Below, piece by piece: positions 10,610 to 21,553 of a DNA stretch of 64,000 nt. A program made the position numbers and the translations under genes. The DNA is from Schlesneria paludicola DSM 18645. Its GTDB lineage: Bacteria; Planctomycetota; Planctomycetia; Planctomycetales; Planctomycetaceae. The DNA lies in assembly GCA_945876035.1 (NCBI GenBank), contig CAMCMU010000016.1, positions 1 through 64,000 on the forward strand, in the 5' to 3' direction. Within the stretch, counting starts at the first letter, position 1; every line of letters starts with the position of its first letter. Under the pieces are notes generated by a model, which did not search any database, had not been told where the DNA came from, and saw only the letters and a list, made by a program, of their open reading frames with translations.

Positions 10610-13600
10610 TCAGCGGTTAGATTTTTCAAGTTGCAGATTGAGGCAAAGACCACGGATCTCGTTATTCAACACCTCAAAACTGGCCGGTGTTCCAGCCTCT
10701 AACGTGTTCTCACCCTTGACCATTGATTCGTATATTTTCGTCCGCCCCTCGACGTCATCGCTCTTGACCGTCAATAACTCTTGAAGAATGAAAGCCGCGC
10801 CGTAAGCCTCCAAGGCCCACACTTCCATTTCACCAAATCGTTGACCACCAAATCGAGCTTTACCGCCGAGCGGTTGTTGTGTAATCAGTGAATAGGGTCC
10901 GGTCGCTCGTGCATGGACCTTATCCTCAACCAAGTGGTGTAACTTCAGCATGTATATGTAGCCGACGGTCGTCTTTTGATCGAACGCGTCGCCCGTTCGT
11001 CCGTCATATAACTGAGCTTTACCGTCCTCGGGTAGCCCCGCTTCCTTGAGCATGTCGATAACGACTTCTTCAGACGGGCTATCGAATACCGGACATCGAA
11101 CCTTGAACTGCAATTTTGCCGCCGCCCATCCGAGGTGTGTTTCTAGAATTTGCCCGACGTTCATTCGGCTAGGCACACCGAGCGGATTCAAAATGATGTC
11201 GATCGGCGTCCCGTCCTCCAAAAATGGCATGTCCTCAACCGGAAGAACTTTCGAAATAACACCCTTGTTTCCATGGCGTCCGGCCATTTTGTCGCCGACG
11301 GATATTTGTCGTTTTGATGCGACATAGACCTTGACCATTTGTAACACGCCGCTCGGCAATTCATCGCCCCGCTTCATCGTATTCAGCCGCTGGTCCCGCA
11401 AATCGATGGCCTCTTCGACTGGAGACCAGTGTTCTTTAATGGCGCGTCGGCACTCCGCACGTTTCTGCGGACTGGAAATCTCTATCAATTCAAAGTTTCT
11501 GGTGAATTTCTGGGCGAAAGTGCTGATTTTTTTCGTGTCGGTCAGGGAGTGAATTTCTTCGCCATTCTCGTCCTTTAAATGCTGGCCCCATGCTTTATCA
11601 AATTCCCGTGCGAACACCAAGAATTTTTCTGAGACGGCAACATTCCCAGACTCTTCGAGGGCTGCTATTTCGGCTTCAAACGCTTTACGTTCGACGTCAC
11701 TCAGACTCATTCTCCGTGAAAATCGTTCGGCATGGATCACAATTCCTTCGGTTCCGCTTGGGACCTCCAGTGATTCATTCTTAACATCTTCCCCAGCCCT
11801 GCCGAAGATCGCGTGGAGTAATTTTTCCTCTGGCGTGAGCTCCGTTTTCACCTTGGGTGACACTTTCCCTACTAAAATGTCTCCCGGGGAGACGCGTGTT
11901 CCGATTTGGACGACGCCCCCTTCGTCAAGATTCTTTAATGCCTTTTCACTGACATTCGGGATGTCTCGGGTGAACTCTTCTCGTCCTAATTTTGTATCGC
12001 GGACTTCCACATCGAATTCATCAATATGAATCGAGGTATAAACGTCTTCCTTAACCAGACGCTCCGACAGAATGATCGCATCTTCAAAGTTGAAACCTTC
12101 CCACGACATGAATGCGACCAAGACATTTCGTCCCAGAGCCAACTCACCATTGGAAGTGGCAGCGCTATCACACAGAATTTCGTTCTTCCGGACGCGTTGT
12201 CCAACTTTGACGATTGGACGCTGATTCAGGCACGTTCTTTCATTGAGACCCGTGAATTTACGCAGAGAATAGATCCGGTCATCGACATCGATACGACAAC
12301 TATCAACGTAGGTGACTTTTCCGGCTTTCTCGGCTCTCACGACCATTCCGGAACATTCCGCAACAGCCAACTCTAGCCCTGTACCAACCAGCGGCGTCTC
12401 TGTGATCAGTAGAGGCACCCCTTGCCGCTGCATGTTCGATCCCATCAACGCGCGGTTGGCATCATCGTGTTCCAAAAATGGAATTAAGCCTGCGGAAACA
12501 CCGACCATTTGACAGGAGGAGACATCCGTATACTGGATCACGTCAGAGGATACCCAAGCGACGTCATCGTGATGACGTGCCATGACTCGAGGATCTGCGA
12601 TCGCCCCCGCTTCTATCAAGGTGTCTGCCGGCGCGATGAATACGGTTGATTCCTCATCGGCGCGGAGCCAATTGACATCGTCGCTGATGCGTCGATTTTT
12701 GACGACTCGATACGGCGTAATCAGGAAGCCATAATCATCAATCTTGGCGAAAATGCTCAAACTCGAAATCAAACCAATGTTGGTTCCTTCCGGAGTTTCA
12801 ATCGGGCAAATACGCCCGTAATGCGAGATGTGAACGTCCCGAACTTCGAAACCAGCGCGTTTTCGATTCAATCCGCCAGGGCCTAGAGCACTCAACCGAC
12901 GTTCGTGGGTCAGCGTGGCAAGCGGGTTAGTCTGATCAACCACTTGCGACAGTTCGCCGCGACCGAAGAAGTAATCGATCGCTGCTGAAACACTCTTGGG
13001 GTTGACCAACGTGCGTGGCGCCAAATCCTCGGCATCTTTTAAACTCATACGCTCTTGGACAGTTCGTCGCAACTTCAAAAAACCTTTGCGAATCTCATCG
13101 GCGGCCAATTCATCGATCGTCCTTAGTCGTCGATTCCCCAAATTATCAATATCATCGACATGGGCGGTATTTTCGCCCGTCCCTAATTTCGTCACGTATT
13201 TCACGGCGTTAACGACGTCCTCCGGACGTAATGTCATCTCTGTATCGGGGATGGTTTGATCAAATTTGCGATTGACTCGAAAACGGCCAACCCGTCCTAG
13301 GCGATACCGATTGACATCGAAAAATTTCTCGTGAAAGAGCTCTGTTGCTTTCTCGAGTTGAGGCGGATTGCCCGGCCTCAATCGTTGATAGATCCGTAGT
13401 AATGCATCTTCGTGAGAAGACGTTGGATCCTCCAGAATACTCATTAAAGCCAGACTATTCGAAGGATCGTCAATAAACTCGACAGTTTTGATTGCCGCCA
13501 GCCGTATCTGTTCAATCAGGGGCAGGGTCAATTCCTGACCTAATTCAGCGATAATTTCTCCACACCGTTCGTGTCCGGCGGGATAGACAATGTCCGTTGC

Positions 13601-14323
13601 GGCAGTTTTACCAGTCAAGATATCTGCAACATCTGCTCGGTTCGATTTGACAACCGTGGTCGTATAGAACAGCCTCACGAGCGATGCACTGTCACCGAAC
13701 TCTGGTGATAAAGCTCGCAAAAACGTCATAGCGGGGAATCGACCACTCTGATCAATTCGCACACCCAGCGTGCCTCGCTTGCTGACGACAATTTCTATCC
13801 AACTTCCTCGCTCGGGGATCACTCGGCAAGAATATTGTTTTCGCTCTCCGGGCTCAGAATTCTGTACGAAATCGACCCCCGGTGATCGGTGCAATTGGCT
13901 GACGACAACTCTCTCCGAGCCATTGATGATGAATTCGCCTCCACCAATCATGATCGGCATATCACCGAGATAAACCTCTTCCTCAATCGTCGTTTCAGAC
14001 TTCAACCGTAACCAAACGCGAAACGGCATCCCATAGGTCAGTCGCAACTGTCGACATTCCAAGGAGGAATAGCGGGGCTTTCCAAGTTCGTATTTAACAT
14101 ATTCTAAACGGTATCTCCCGTCGTAAGATTCCACCGGGAATATCTCCCGAAGAATTGCTTCTAATCCCCAATCAGCACGACTGGCGGAATCGACCGATGC
14201 CTGTAGAAACTTGGCATAAGAGATCGTCTGTATTTCCGTCAAATCAGAGATTTGAAATTGTTTCGAAGAGCCGAATGTTCGGATCTCGCGGGTACTGATG
14301 ACACGCTCACTTGGTATTGCCAT
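10610..14323 (-). CDS. rpoB: DNA-directed RNA polymerase subunit beta
   Basis: A 1237-residue beta subunit with the conserved lobes of the family. The rifampicin-binding cluster I is recognisable near nucleotides 12850-12965. Residues equivalent to E. coli Q513, D516, H526, R529 and S531 are kept, but positions 508, 510, 514, 515 and 527 differ (R, E, V, V, E). The segment after it ([16 protein letters not shown]) and the C-terminal [19 protein letters not shown] segment are typical. The ATG at 14323 (MAIPSERV) was preferred to an in-frame ATG at 14371 because the protein family begins here. There is no strong Shine-Dalgarno. It lies between rplL and rpoC, the standard bacterial order. Confidence 0.98.
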   Translation of the reverse strand: MAIPSERVISTREIRTFGSSKQFQISDLTEIQTISYAKFLQASVDSASRADWGLEAILREIFPVESYDGRYRLEYVKYELGKPRYSSLECRQLRLTYGMPFRVWLRLKSETTIEEEVYLGDMPIMIGGGEFIINGSERVVVSQLHRSPGVDFVQNSEPGERKQYSCRVIPERGSWIEIVVSKRGTLGVRIDQSGRFPAMTFLRALSPEFGDSASLVRLFYTTTVVKSNRADVADILTGKTAATDIVYPAGHERCGEIIAELGQELTLPLIEQIRLAAIKTVEFIDDPSNSLALMSILEDPTSSHEDALLRIYQRLRPGNPPQLEKATELFHEKFFDVNRYRLGRVGRFRVNRKFDQTIPDTEMTLRPEDVVNAVKYVTKLGTGENTAHVDDIDNLGNRRLRTIDELAADEIRKGFLKLRRTVQERMSLKDAEDLAPRTLVNPKSVSAAIDYFFGRGELSQVVDQTNPLATLTHERRLSALGPGGLNRKRAGFEVRDVHISHYGRICPIETPEGTNIGLISSLSIFAKIDDYGFLITPYRVVKNRRISDDVNWLRADEESTVFIAPADTLIEAGAIADPRVMARHHDDVAWVSSDVIQYTDVSSCQMVGVSAGLIPFLEHDDANRALMGSNMQRQGVPLLITETPLVGTGLELAVAECSGMVVRAEKAGKVTYVDSCRIDVDDRIYSLRKFTGLNERTCLNQRPIVKVGQRVRKNEILCDSAATSNGELALGRNVLVAFMSWEGFNFEDAIILSERLVKEDVYTSIHIDEFDVEVRDTKLGREEFTRDIPNVSEKALKNLDEGGVVQIGTRVSPGDILVGKVSPKVKTELTPEEKLLHAIFGRAGEDVKNESLEVPSGTEGIVIHAERFSRRMSLSDVERKAFEAEIAALEESGNVAVSEKFLVFAREFDKAWGQHLKDENGEEIHSLTDTKKISTFAQKFTRNFELIEISSPQKRAECRRAIKEHWSPVEEAIDLRDQRLNTMKRGDELPSGVLQMVKVYVASKRQISVGDKMAGRHGNKGVISKVLPVEDMPFLEDGTPIDIILNPLGVPSRMNVGQILETHLGWAAAKLQFKVRCPVFDSPSEEVVIDMLKEAGLPEDGKAQLYDGRTGDAFDQKTTVGYIYMLKLHHLVEDKVHARATGPYSLITQQPLGGKARFGGQRFGEMEVWALEAYGAAFILQELLTVKSDDVEGRTKIYESMVKGENTLEAGTPASFEVLNNEIRGLCLNLQLEKSNR

Positions 14324-14546
14324 ATAAATTATTTTCAGTACAAAACGGAGACGGTAGTTCGACTGACTCACCTAATGCCGCGAAAATCGCCGTTGATAGT
14401 TCGTGTGTCGAACGTTATCCAAAGCGATCAGGTGAGTAACGGGGAGCAGCACTGAATCGAATGGATCCGGAAAAAACGACTAGGCGCGGAGCAACCCTGC
14501 TGATGCATGACCATCGGCAAGACGTCCGCGACCCGTTTTTTTTAAA

Positions 14547-14945
14547 TTATTTTACTTCGCAGGTAGCACCCGCTTGGTCCAGCTCAGCCTTAAGTTTTAA
14601 GGCATCTTCTTTGGCTAGGCCGGTCTTGATTGCCTTAGGAACGGCTTCAACCGCGTCTTTCGCCTCTTTCAGACCGAGACCGGTCGCCGCACGAACAACC
14701 TTAATGACGGCGATCTTATTTTCGCCAAAGCTCGTCAGTACGACATCAAACTCGGTTTTCTCTTCGACGGCAGCCACCGGTGCTGCTCCGCCTGCCGCGC
14801 CTCCGCCGCCCATCACGACGCCAGCTGGCTCAATCCCGTGAACAGTACGGAGATAGTCGCTTAGCGATTTGGCTTGAAGCAATGTCAGGCCGACGATCTG
14901 ATCACCCAACTGCTGAATATTCGACTCGTAATTTACTTCCGACAT
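14547..14945 (-). CDS. rplL: 50S ribosomal protein L7/L12
   Basis: A 132-residue stalk protein: N-terminal dimerisation helices (residues about 1-35), a flexible Ala/Gly-rich hinge (about 38-60) and the C-terminal factor-binding domain with [16 protein letters not shown]. It recruits EF-Tu, EF-G and other GTPases to the ribosome. The start at 14945 has GAGAGGA upstream and gives the usual family length, so the longer frame from 14996 is not used. It lies downstream of rplJ, with an apparent intrinsic terminator in the 166-nt gap between them, and upstream of rpoB. Confidence 0.97.
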   Translation of the reverse strand: MSEVNYESNIQQLGDQIVGLTLLQAKSLSDYLRTVHGIEPAGVVMGGGGAAGGAAPVAAVEEKTEFDVVLTSFGENKIAVIKVVRAATGLGLKEAKDAVEAVPKAIKTGLAKEDALKLKAELDQAGATCEVK

Positions 14946-15056
14946 ATCTAAATCGTCCTCTCGTTCCAAACTCACCAACTCAAACAAACACAACAAAATA
15001 AGAAGCAGAGACCACGTCCCGACCTCAATCGCCGACCGTACTTCATGAATATCTTT

Positions 15057-15080
15057 GAAAAAACAGTTTTTTGAAACTGT
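15057..15080 (-). terminator. Terminator or attenuator between rplJ and rplL
   Basis: On the minus strand a perfect 7-bp stem (15074-15080 with 15063-15069, 4-nt loop) is followed directly by five U (15062 down to 15058). It lies about 30 nt after the rplJ stop. A complete terminator here would reduce read-through into rplL-rpoBC unless a promoter follows, so it may act as an attenuator. Confidence 0.6.
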
Positions 15081-15111
15081 GGTCGCTCATTTGAAGAATT
15101 ATCTATCGAAA

Positions 15112-15627
15112 TCAATCACGCGAGGCAACCGATTGAACCTGTGACGCGACAGCTTGGTAACTGCTGGCAATTGACGAGGCAAGTGACGTACCAGGCGACA
15201 GGCAGTAGCCCGAGATTTGCGAAATCAATTCCAATCTTCCTGGACTCTTGCTCAAGGCTTCAACATCACTTTGATTCAGCGGATGCCCGTCCGCAATCCC
15301 TCCGCGAATCTGCAGGTCTTTGTTTTCCAGGACACACTTCGCCATAAATTTCGACAAAGTCACAATGTCGTCATGTCCGAAAACAACAGCCGAGGGACCG
15401 ACGAGAACTTGGCCCGCACAGGTGATCCCCAACTCTGCCAGAGCACGTACCGCCACGGCATTTTTTACGGTCAGAAGATTGATTTTCGACTCAGCCATAT
15501 GCAATCGCAGTCGATTCATGGTAATCGCGTTGACGCGTGAGGCGTCCACGACCAACATGTCGGGACCGAACGACTCAATGGCCGTTCGAATCGTATCGAT
15601 CATTAATTTTTTAACTTTTCTACTCAT
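15112..15627 (-). CDS. rplJ: 50S ribosomal protein L10
   Basis: A 171-residue protein that anchors L7/L12 dimers at the base of the ribosomal stalk. The N-terminal segment MSRKVKKLMIDTI and the RNA-binding body with the LLTVKNAVAVRAL segment fit the family, and the length is normal. It is 28 nt downstream of rplA on the same strand. In many bacteria L10 represses its own operon by binding a leader upstream of rplJ, but I could not confirm such a leader in this short gap. Confidence 0.96.
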   Translation of the reverse strand: MSRKVKKLMIDTIRTAIESFGPDMLVVDASRVNAITMNRLRLHMAESKINLLTVKNAVAVRALAELGITCAGQVLVGPSAVVFGHDDIVTLSKFMAKCVLENKDLQIRGGIADGHPLNQSDVEALSKSPGRLELISQISGYCLSPGTSLASSIASSYQAVASQVQSVASRD

Positions 15628-15655
15628 GTTTTTTAACCGTTCCGATTGTGCGTCA

Positions 15656-16360
15656 TCAAATCGATACTGTGATGCAAGGGGTCATTGTCCCAACAACCCC
15701 GACTCGCTTGAAGTACTGACCCTTCGATGTGGATGGCTTGAGCGACCGCAAATATTGAAGCAGTGCTTGGAAATTTTCTGTTAACATTTGTTCGCTAAAC
15801 GACAACTTACCGATGACACAATGAACGTTGCCGCCGGTATCACATCGAAATTCAACTTTTCCAGCCTTGTATTCTTTAACGACCGCAGCAACATTCTGAG
15901 TGACAGTACCGGCCTTGGGAGACGGCATGAGTCCGCGAGGGCCTAATATTTTTCCGAGTGGCCCGACGACCCCCATCATGTCCGTAGCAGCAATGGCGAC
16001 GTCGAAATCGAGCCACCCACCCTTGACTCGCTCAGCCAATTCACGACCACCCACGACATCTGCGCCAGCGGCCAAGGCTGCTTCTGCATTTGCCCCCTGT
16101 GCGAACGCGATGACCCGCTGACTTTTTCCGATGCCATGAGGCAATACGATCGAACCACGAACGATCTGATCGGCCTGCCTAGGATCGATTCCCAGACTGA
16201 CACAAAGCGACACCGTCTGGTCAAATTTACAACGCCCGAGTTTTTCTGGCATACCGCCCTCGAGCGATTGCAATAACCGGACTGCTTCGACCGCCGGCAG
16301 AGCACTCTGATTGGCAGTCACCGACAATTGATGTTTCATTCGTTTCGAGTAGCGATGCAT
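15656..16360 (-). CDS. rplA: 50S ribosomal protein L1
   Basis: A 234-residue L1 protein, binding 23S rRNA at the mobile L1 stalk next to the E site. The hallmark segment GPLGKILGPRGLMPSPKAGT is near the middle, and VEFRCDTGGNVHCVIGK follows, both typical. The start is uncertain: GTG at 16369, ATG at 16360 and ATG at 16339 are all in frame. I chose 16360, which gives the usual length. It follows rplK by about 29 nt. Confidence 0.96.
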   Translation of the reverse strand: MHRYSKRMKHQLSVTANQSALPAVEAVRLLQSLEGGMPEKLGRCKFDQTVSLCVSLGIDPRQADQIVRGSIVLPHGIGKSQRVIAFAQGANAEAALAAGADVVGGRELAERVKGGWLDFDVAIAATDMMGVVGPLGKILGPRGLMPSPKAGTVTQNVAAVVKEYKAGKVEFRCDTGGNVHCVIGKLSFSEQMLTENFQALLQYLRSLKPSTSKGQYFKRVGVVGTMTPCITVSI

Positions 16361-16389
16361 CACGGTCACTTTTCAGAAAAGACTACAAA

Positions 16390-16824
16390 TCACTCCGCAA
16401 CTCGTATTCCCATACTACGCGCGGTTCCAGTTATCATTCGATAGGCTTGTTCATGACTGCGGGTGTTCAGATCTTCAAACTTAGCCTTCACGATCTCTTT
16501 GACCTGAGCCACCGTGACCGTTCCAGCCACAGTCAACTTCGCATTGGGTGCGCCTTTGGCGATGGCAGCAGCATGCTTGAGTAACACGGAAGCTGGCGGG
16601 CTCTTCAGGACAAAAGTAAAGCTGCGATCTTCAAAAATCGAGACGACGACGGGAACGATCATTCCATTAAGATCGCGTGTCTTTTCGTTAAATTGAAGGA
16701 CAAATTGACCTAAGTTAATTCCATGCGGTCCGAGAGCGGTACCAACAGGGGGTGCGGGTGTTGCCTTTCCGCCCGCAATTTGAACCTTCACCTGAGCCTT
16801 CAGCTTTGCGGCTTTTTTAGCCAT
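16390..16824 (-). CDS. rplK: 50S ribosomal protein L11
   Basis: A 144-residue L11 protein, part of the GTPase-associated centre with 23S rRNA. The N-terminal proline-rich segment PAPPVGTALGPHGINL and the C-terminal segment LNTRSHEQAYRMITGTARSMG are conserved. The start at 16824 gives the family length; the frame extends upstream to 16881 only as a non-homologous extension. It follows nusG by 57 nt, in the standard nusG-rplK order. Confidence 0.98.
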   Translation of the reverse strand: MAKKAAKLKAQVKVQIAGGKATPAPPVGTALGPHGINLGQFVLQFNEKTRDLNGMIVPVVVSIFEDRSFTFVLKSPPASVLLKHAAAIAKGAPNAKLTVAGTVTVAQVKEIVKAKFEDLNTRSHEQAYRMITGTARSMGIRVAE

Positions 16825-16881
16825 GATTTTTGAATCCCGTTCGATGAATCTTAACCACCAACTGAACTTAAACGCAATCAA

Positions 16882-17442
16882 TTACGAATTTTCAACCTGC
16901 CAAGACTCAAGGTCAACCGGCGTTGGTCGACCGAAAATTTCGATCAATACGGTAACCTTGCCTGTACTTTCGTCCACGGTATCAATCATCCCCGCGAACC
17001 CTTCGAAAGCCCCTTCTTTAATCTTTACCGAATCACCACCCTTAAATCCGCATTTCATTACTGCGGCCTGAGGGGCAGTTGTCGCCTTCAGAGACAGAAT
17101 CCGCTCGATCTCAGCATCCGCCAAAGGCTCTGGGTGACCGGAAGCGCCCGTGAAATCTCCGACACCGCCTGTATTCCGCACCAAAAACCAAGTATCTTCG
17201 TTCAGAATCATTTGAACGATCAAATACCCGGGAAATAATTTCTGCTCTGTGATCCGCTTTTTTCCCGCTTTATTTTCGACGATCTTCTCAACGGGAACAA
17301 TGATTTCCCCGAACTGTTCGTCGTAGCCATCGCGTTTGACGCGTCTGGCCAACGTATCGCGTACAGACTTTTCGCGATTACTCTGCACCTTGACGACGTA
17401 CCACTTCATTTCGGTACATTCGATGTTCGCAAAGTCTTTCAT
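16882..17442 (-). CDS. nusG: Transcription termination/antitermination protein NusG
   Basis: A 186-residue protein with an N-terminal NGN domain ([18 protein letters not shown]-polymerase contact) and a C-terminal KOW domain (residues about 130-186, with [17 protein letters not shown]) that contacts Rho or ribosomal S10. An in-frame ATG at 17409 (MKWYVV) would give 175 residues and is an equally plausible start; neither has a clear Shine-Dalgarno. It lies between secE and rplK as in most bacteria. Confidence 0.97.
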   Translation of the reverse strand: MKDFANIECTEMKWYVVKVQSNREKSVRDTLARRVKRDGYDEQFGEIIVPVEKIVENKAGKKRITEQKLFPGYLIVQMILNEDTWFLVRNTGGVGDFTGASGHPEPLADAEIERILSLKATTAPQAAVMKCGFKGGDSVKIKEGAFEGFAGMIDTVDESTGKVTVLIEIFGRPTPVDLESWQVENS

Positions 17443-17546
17443 GATCTGTTCGTTCTAGGGCCTGCCGCAGCGATCGTCGAGGAAATTTCGCGTTGATGAA
17501 TTTACTAAAACAGGTGTTGGCTAACACTTGATAAACCAAAAACAAA

Positions 17547-17981
17547 CTATTGCAAATTCAAGATGGACATGGCCCTCAGCACCGTTTGCCAGATAATATC
17601 ACACATAAACAAGTACACACTCAGCGTCAACATGACGACCAAAACAACAACCGTCGTCTGCCGCAATTCTTCCCAAGTGTTCCACGTGACTTTTGTAGAT
17701 TCCAACTGCACATCAATCAAAAATTCTACGAACGGCGCATACTGCACCACTCGAGAACAGAGCCATAATCCTAGGAGGAATGTCGTTCCCGAACACATGA
17801 GTGCGGTGTTTGTCCCGGACGCTGGATTGAGGATAAGATACATCCGCTGCGAGAGAACCGCTACGACGACTAAGCCAACCAATAGCGTCACGCGCCGTAC
17901 CAACCGCCCCTGATTGGGTTTGTATCCGTGAAACCCAATTAAACATCGGAAAAAAGAGCTGTCTTGTGCTGTAATTCGCAT
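17547..17981 (-). CDS. secE: Preprotein translocase subunit SecE (three-helix form)
   Basis: A 144-residue membrane protein. The conserved SecE core is at residues about 90-131: the amphipathic segment ESTKVTWNTWEELRQTTVVV followed by the last membrane helix, which clamps SecY. Two extra hydrophobic segments precede it (about 31-45 and 59-78), so it is a longer form like that of E. coli rather than the one-helix type. AGGAAT precedes the ATG. Its position between tRNA-Trp and nusG is conserved widely and supports the call, although SecE sequences diverge fast. Confidence 0.9.
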   Translation of the reverse strand: MRITAQDSSFFRCLIGFHGYKPNQGRLVRRVTLLVGLVVVAVLSQRMYLILNPASGTNTALMCSGTTFLLGLWLCSRVVQYAPFVEFLIDVQLESTKVTWNTWEELRQTTVVVLVVMLTLSVYLFMCDIIWQTVLRAMSILNLQ

Positions 17982-18047
17982 TATTCCTGATCATCCGTGG
18001 ATGCCCGACACAAACTCATTAGAGCGCCGAATTAACGGTCACAATAT

Positions 18048-18120
18048 CACGGGCGGAGGGACTTGAACCCCCAACACCTGGATTTGGAATCCAGTGCTCT
18101 GCCAATTGAGCTACGCCCGT
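18048..18120 (-). tRNA. tRNA-Trp (anticodon CCA)
   Basis: A 73-nt cloverleaf on the minus strand: 7-bp acceptor stem ACGGGCG/CGCCCGT, D-arm with AGCTCAATTGGCAGAG, anticodon CCA in loop TTCCAAA, T-arm with GGTTCAAGTCC, discriminator G. The 3' CCA is not encoded. It lies between rpmG and secE, a placement seen in many bacteria. Confidence 0.97.
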
Positions 18121-18147
18121 CAATGGCGTTCAGCCACAATAAACGAT

Positions 18148-18303
18148 TTATTTTTTTCTCGTTTCTTTACAGAGCGTATGCTTGCGAAGACTGCTGTTAT
18201 ATTTTTTTAACTGCAATCGCTCGGTGCCTTTGGTTTCTTTGATGATGCGATACTCGCGTTTGCCGGTTTCGGTGCACTCAAGCCAAACGAATTCACGAGC
18301 CAT
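18148..18303 (-). CDS. rpmG: 50S ribosomal protein L33
   Basis: A 51-residue L33 starting MAREFVWLECTETGKREY and ending with lysine- and arginine-rich residues, a normal size for this large-subunit protein near the E site. AAGGGGCAGG lies just upstream of the ATG at 18303, which rules out the longer frame from 18351. Of the four Cys of zinc-binding L33 forms it has only two (ECTE and LCKE), so it is probably a zinc-independent or degenerate form. It lies between tuf and tRNA-Trp. Confidence 0.94.
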   Translation of the reverse strand: MAREFVWLECTETGKREYRIIKETKGTERLQLKKYNSSLRKHTLCKETRKK

Positions 18304-18408
18304 TACCTGCCCCTTTCTAGGTCGTCGTATTTCCTTACCAGCGGCCAGCAACAGCGACAGGTAAAAACGCGGAATCGAAACAGCCTGCGTACGGGATATT
18401 TACGGAAA

Positions 18409-19605
<1,197 letters not shown>

Positions 19606-19712
19606 TTCTTAACGACCTCATTCTTTTTATTGATGTTCGTGACTCTAAATCCAAAAATCGAACCCACTTACTGGCTGCTCAGCATTCTGCCTGCGTCCAA
19701 CTACGCCAACGA

Positions 19713-19785
19713 AGCTGCCGATGGGACTTGAACCCATGACCTCGTCCTTACCAAGGACGTACTCTACCAACTGAGCTACAGCAGC
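19713..19785 (-). tRNA. tRNA-Thr (anticodon GGT)
   Basis: A 73-nt cloverleaf: acceptor GCTGCTG/CGGCAGC (one G-U pair), D-arm TAGCTCAGTTGGTAGAGT, anticodon GGT in loop TTGGTAA, T-arm GGTTCAAGTCC. The discriminator is U, not the A common in bacterial tRNA-Thr. The CCA end is not encoded. It is the tRNA nearest tuf. Confidence 0.97.
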
Positions 19786-19979
19786 ACACCGAGCCCTAAG
19801 GATGATCGAAGCGAAGTCGTTTGTCAACCAAGCGGTACGCACAACACACGCGGCAAAACCGCTTCCTACTGAAAAAATGTCAAACGGACGCCAAGTACGG
19901 CAGACGTCTCAAGGCCGGAATTCATCGTTCTCAGCCGCCCTGTGACCAAAAAAAATTCAGCCTGCCAAGAACATTAAAA

Positions 19980-20050
19980 AGCGGGTGATGGGAATCGAAC
20001 CCACGTGGCCAGCTTGGAAGGCTGGAACTCTACCATTGAGCTACACCCGC
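19980..20050 (-). tRNA. tRNA-Gly (anticodon TCC)
   Basis: A 71-nt cloverleaf: acceptor GCGGGTG/CACCCGC, D-arm TAGCTCAATGGTAGAGT, anticodon TCC in loop CTTCCAA, T-arm GGTTCGATTCC, discriminator U. The CCA end is not encoded. Confidence 0.97.
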
Positions 20051-20098
20051 AGGCAGTTGCCTCAAACATTTTCTGGAAAACTTAAGCGTTATTAAAAA

Positions 20099-20180
20099 TG
20101 GCGGGAGCAGGATTCGAACCTGCGAAGGCATTGCCACCAGATTTACAGTCTGGCCCCTTTGGCCGCTCGGGTATCCCGCC
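20099..20180 (-). tRNA. tRNA-Tyr (anticodon GTA)
   Basis: An 82-nt class II tRNA with a long variable arm: acceptor GGCGGGA/TCCCGCC, anticodon GTA between CAGACT and AATCTG, T-arm GGTTCGAATCC, discriminator A. The CCA end is not encoded. Confidence 0.97.
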
Positions 20181-20230
20181 AACTAAGCCCAGCTTCTGAA
20201 TCACCGAATTTACCGCGTCAGAAAAGGCAA

Positions 20231-20302
20231 AGCTAGCGGTGGGATTTGAACCCGCAACCACCGGTTTACAAAACCGGTGCTCTACCGTTGAGCTACGCTA
20301 GC
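20231..20302 (-). tRNA. tRNA-Thr (anticodon TGT)
   Basis: A 72-nt cloverleaf: acceptor GCTAGCG/CGCTAGC, D-arm TAGCTCAACGGTAGAGC, anticodon TGT in loop TTTGTAA, T-arm GGTTCAAATCC. The discriminator is U and the CCA end is not encoded. It is the first gene of the tRNA-tuf transcription unit. Confidence 0.97.
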
Positions 20303-20321
20303 CACGAAAACGCATTGTAAT

Positions 20322-20394
20322 CTCCTCTAAAATACAGCAACCGAGCATCAGTCCGCAAGAGCGCCGCAGTTCGGTGCGATAAAGATTTTAGAGG
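20322..20394 (-). promoter_or_regulatory. Candidate promoter of the tRNA-tuf operon with inverted repeat
   Basis: On the minus strand a -35-like TTGCGG (20358-20353) and a -10-like TATTTT (20334-20329) are 18 nt apart and end about 27 nt before the first tRNA. A perfect 10-bp inverted repeat (20324-20333 with 20385-20394) brackets the -35 box and overlaps the -10 box, so it could be an operator. Both readings are by eye against sigma-70 consensus. Confidence 0.4.
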
Positions 20395-21553
20395 CGATGT
20401 GGTCGGAGGAGCGTCACGTTTCACGATCCGGCATATCGCCCGCGTGTGTGCGTGGGGGGGGGCGAAACGATTCAAGATCTCCTATTTTATTTAGGAATCA
20501 ATCACCGTCACGGACATGCTGCAGTGCGATTGCCGTTTAGTTCTACGAGGTGAAAATGAGGAACGCCAGTCGATGGGGTATCCGAAGGCTAGAACCGACG
20601 GACGTGGGCATTTCTGGATCGGTTCATTCTGGACACAGCGGAGACTGCGGGAATTCGAGACTTTCGCTCGGATTGCGAACAAGCCCAAAGCTGTGAGGTG
20701 TGTGGATCGTCTGTGGCGAGAGAGACGATTCGGAGATTTTTGGAGGGGAATCAGCATGCTCAGCGGCCGCGTCGAACAGGGCTTCACCGGTTGCAATCGT
20801 CCGGCGGAATCGATTCATGATATGGTAAATTGTCTTCGATTTTTCAGACAGGATTCCGTAGCGGTGAGTCGGGTGGCGAGCGGATCGATATGACGACCGA
20901 CGTGTAGATCCGTCATTTCTCACGATAAGATTTCCGTGTCATCCCGAACACGGACTGCTTGCAGATTCGGGGACGTTGATGGACTCTTTGTTTCAGCAGC
21001 CGCGATTCACGGTCGTCGCAATCATGTCGGATTTCGCATTGCGTTCGGCCTCATTCTGTGTTGAAAGGCAGGTTGTCGCGGGGATTCTAAGTGCTGGCCC
21101 GGAGGGAACGCGAGATGCAGATTTTTCTTGCCCAGGAGATCATCGACGTCTTGGAAGGCAGCGACTCCACTCAAGTCCGGTTGTCGTTGCATGGCGAATA
21201 GCGAAAGCCGGAGACGATATCGCCCACGCATGGACGACATCCATCGCGCAGACAAATTTCTCCCCGCCGGAACGTGATTCCTCAGCGAGTCCGGCAAGTC
21301 GTGCGTGACGAAGCAACCGCTCTCCCAAGAATCTGCTTGTGTTGTCAGACGGACTGTGATTGCTTGCCTCAATTACGGTGGCGACAAGACTCGAGCCACA
21401 GGAATACCACTCAGCCTCCGCTGAATGACCGACTTCGTTACCGGGGAACTCGACTTCCGTCCGCAAGACAGATCGGGTTGTGGATCAACGACGGGCTGAG
21501 CGTTCCGTTTCGGGGCTCACATTGAGGGCAGAGGCTCGCTCGCCGGCGATTTC
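20395..21553. other. Long intergenic region, no gene recognised
   Basis: About 1.1 kb between the start of the tRNA-tuf operon and the end of the MFS gene. Both strands carry open frames of 60-125 codons, but none resembles a known family or has a good ribosome binding site. Some could be relicts of a lost gene. Confidence 0.4.
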
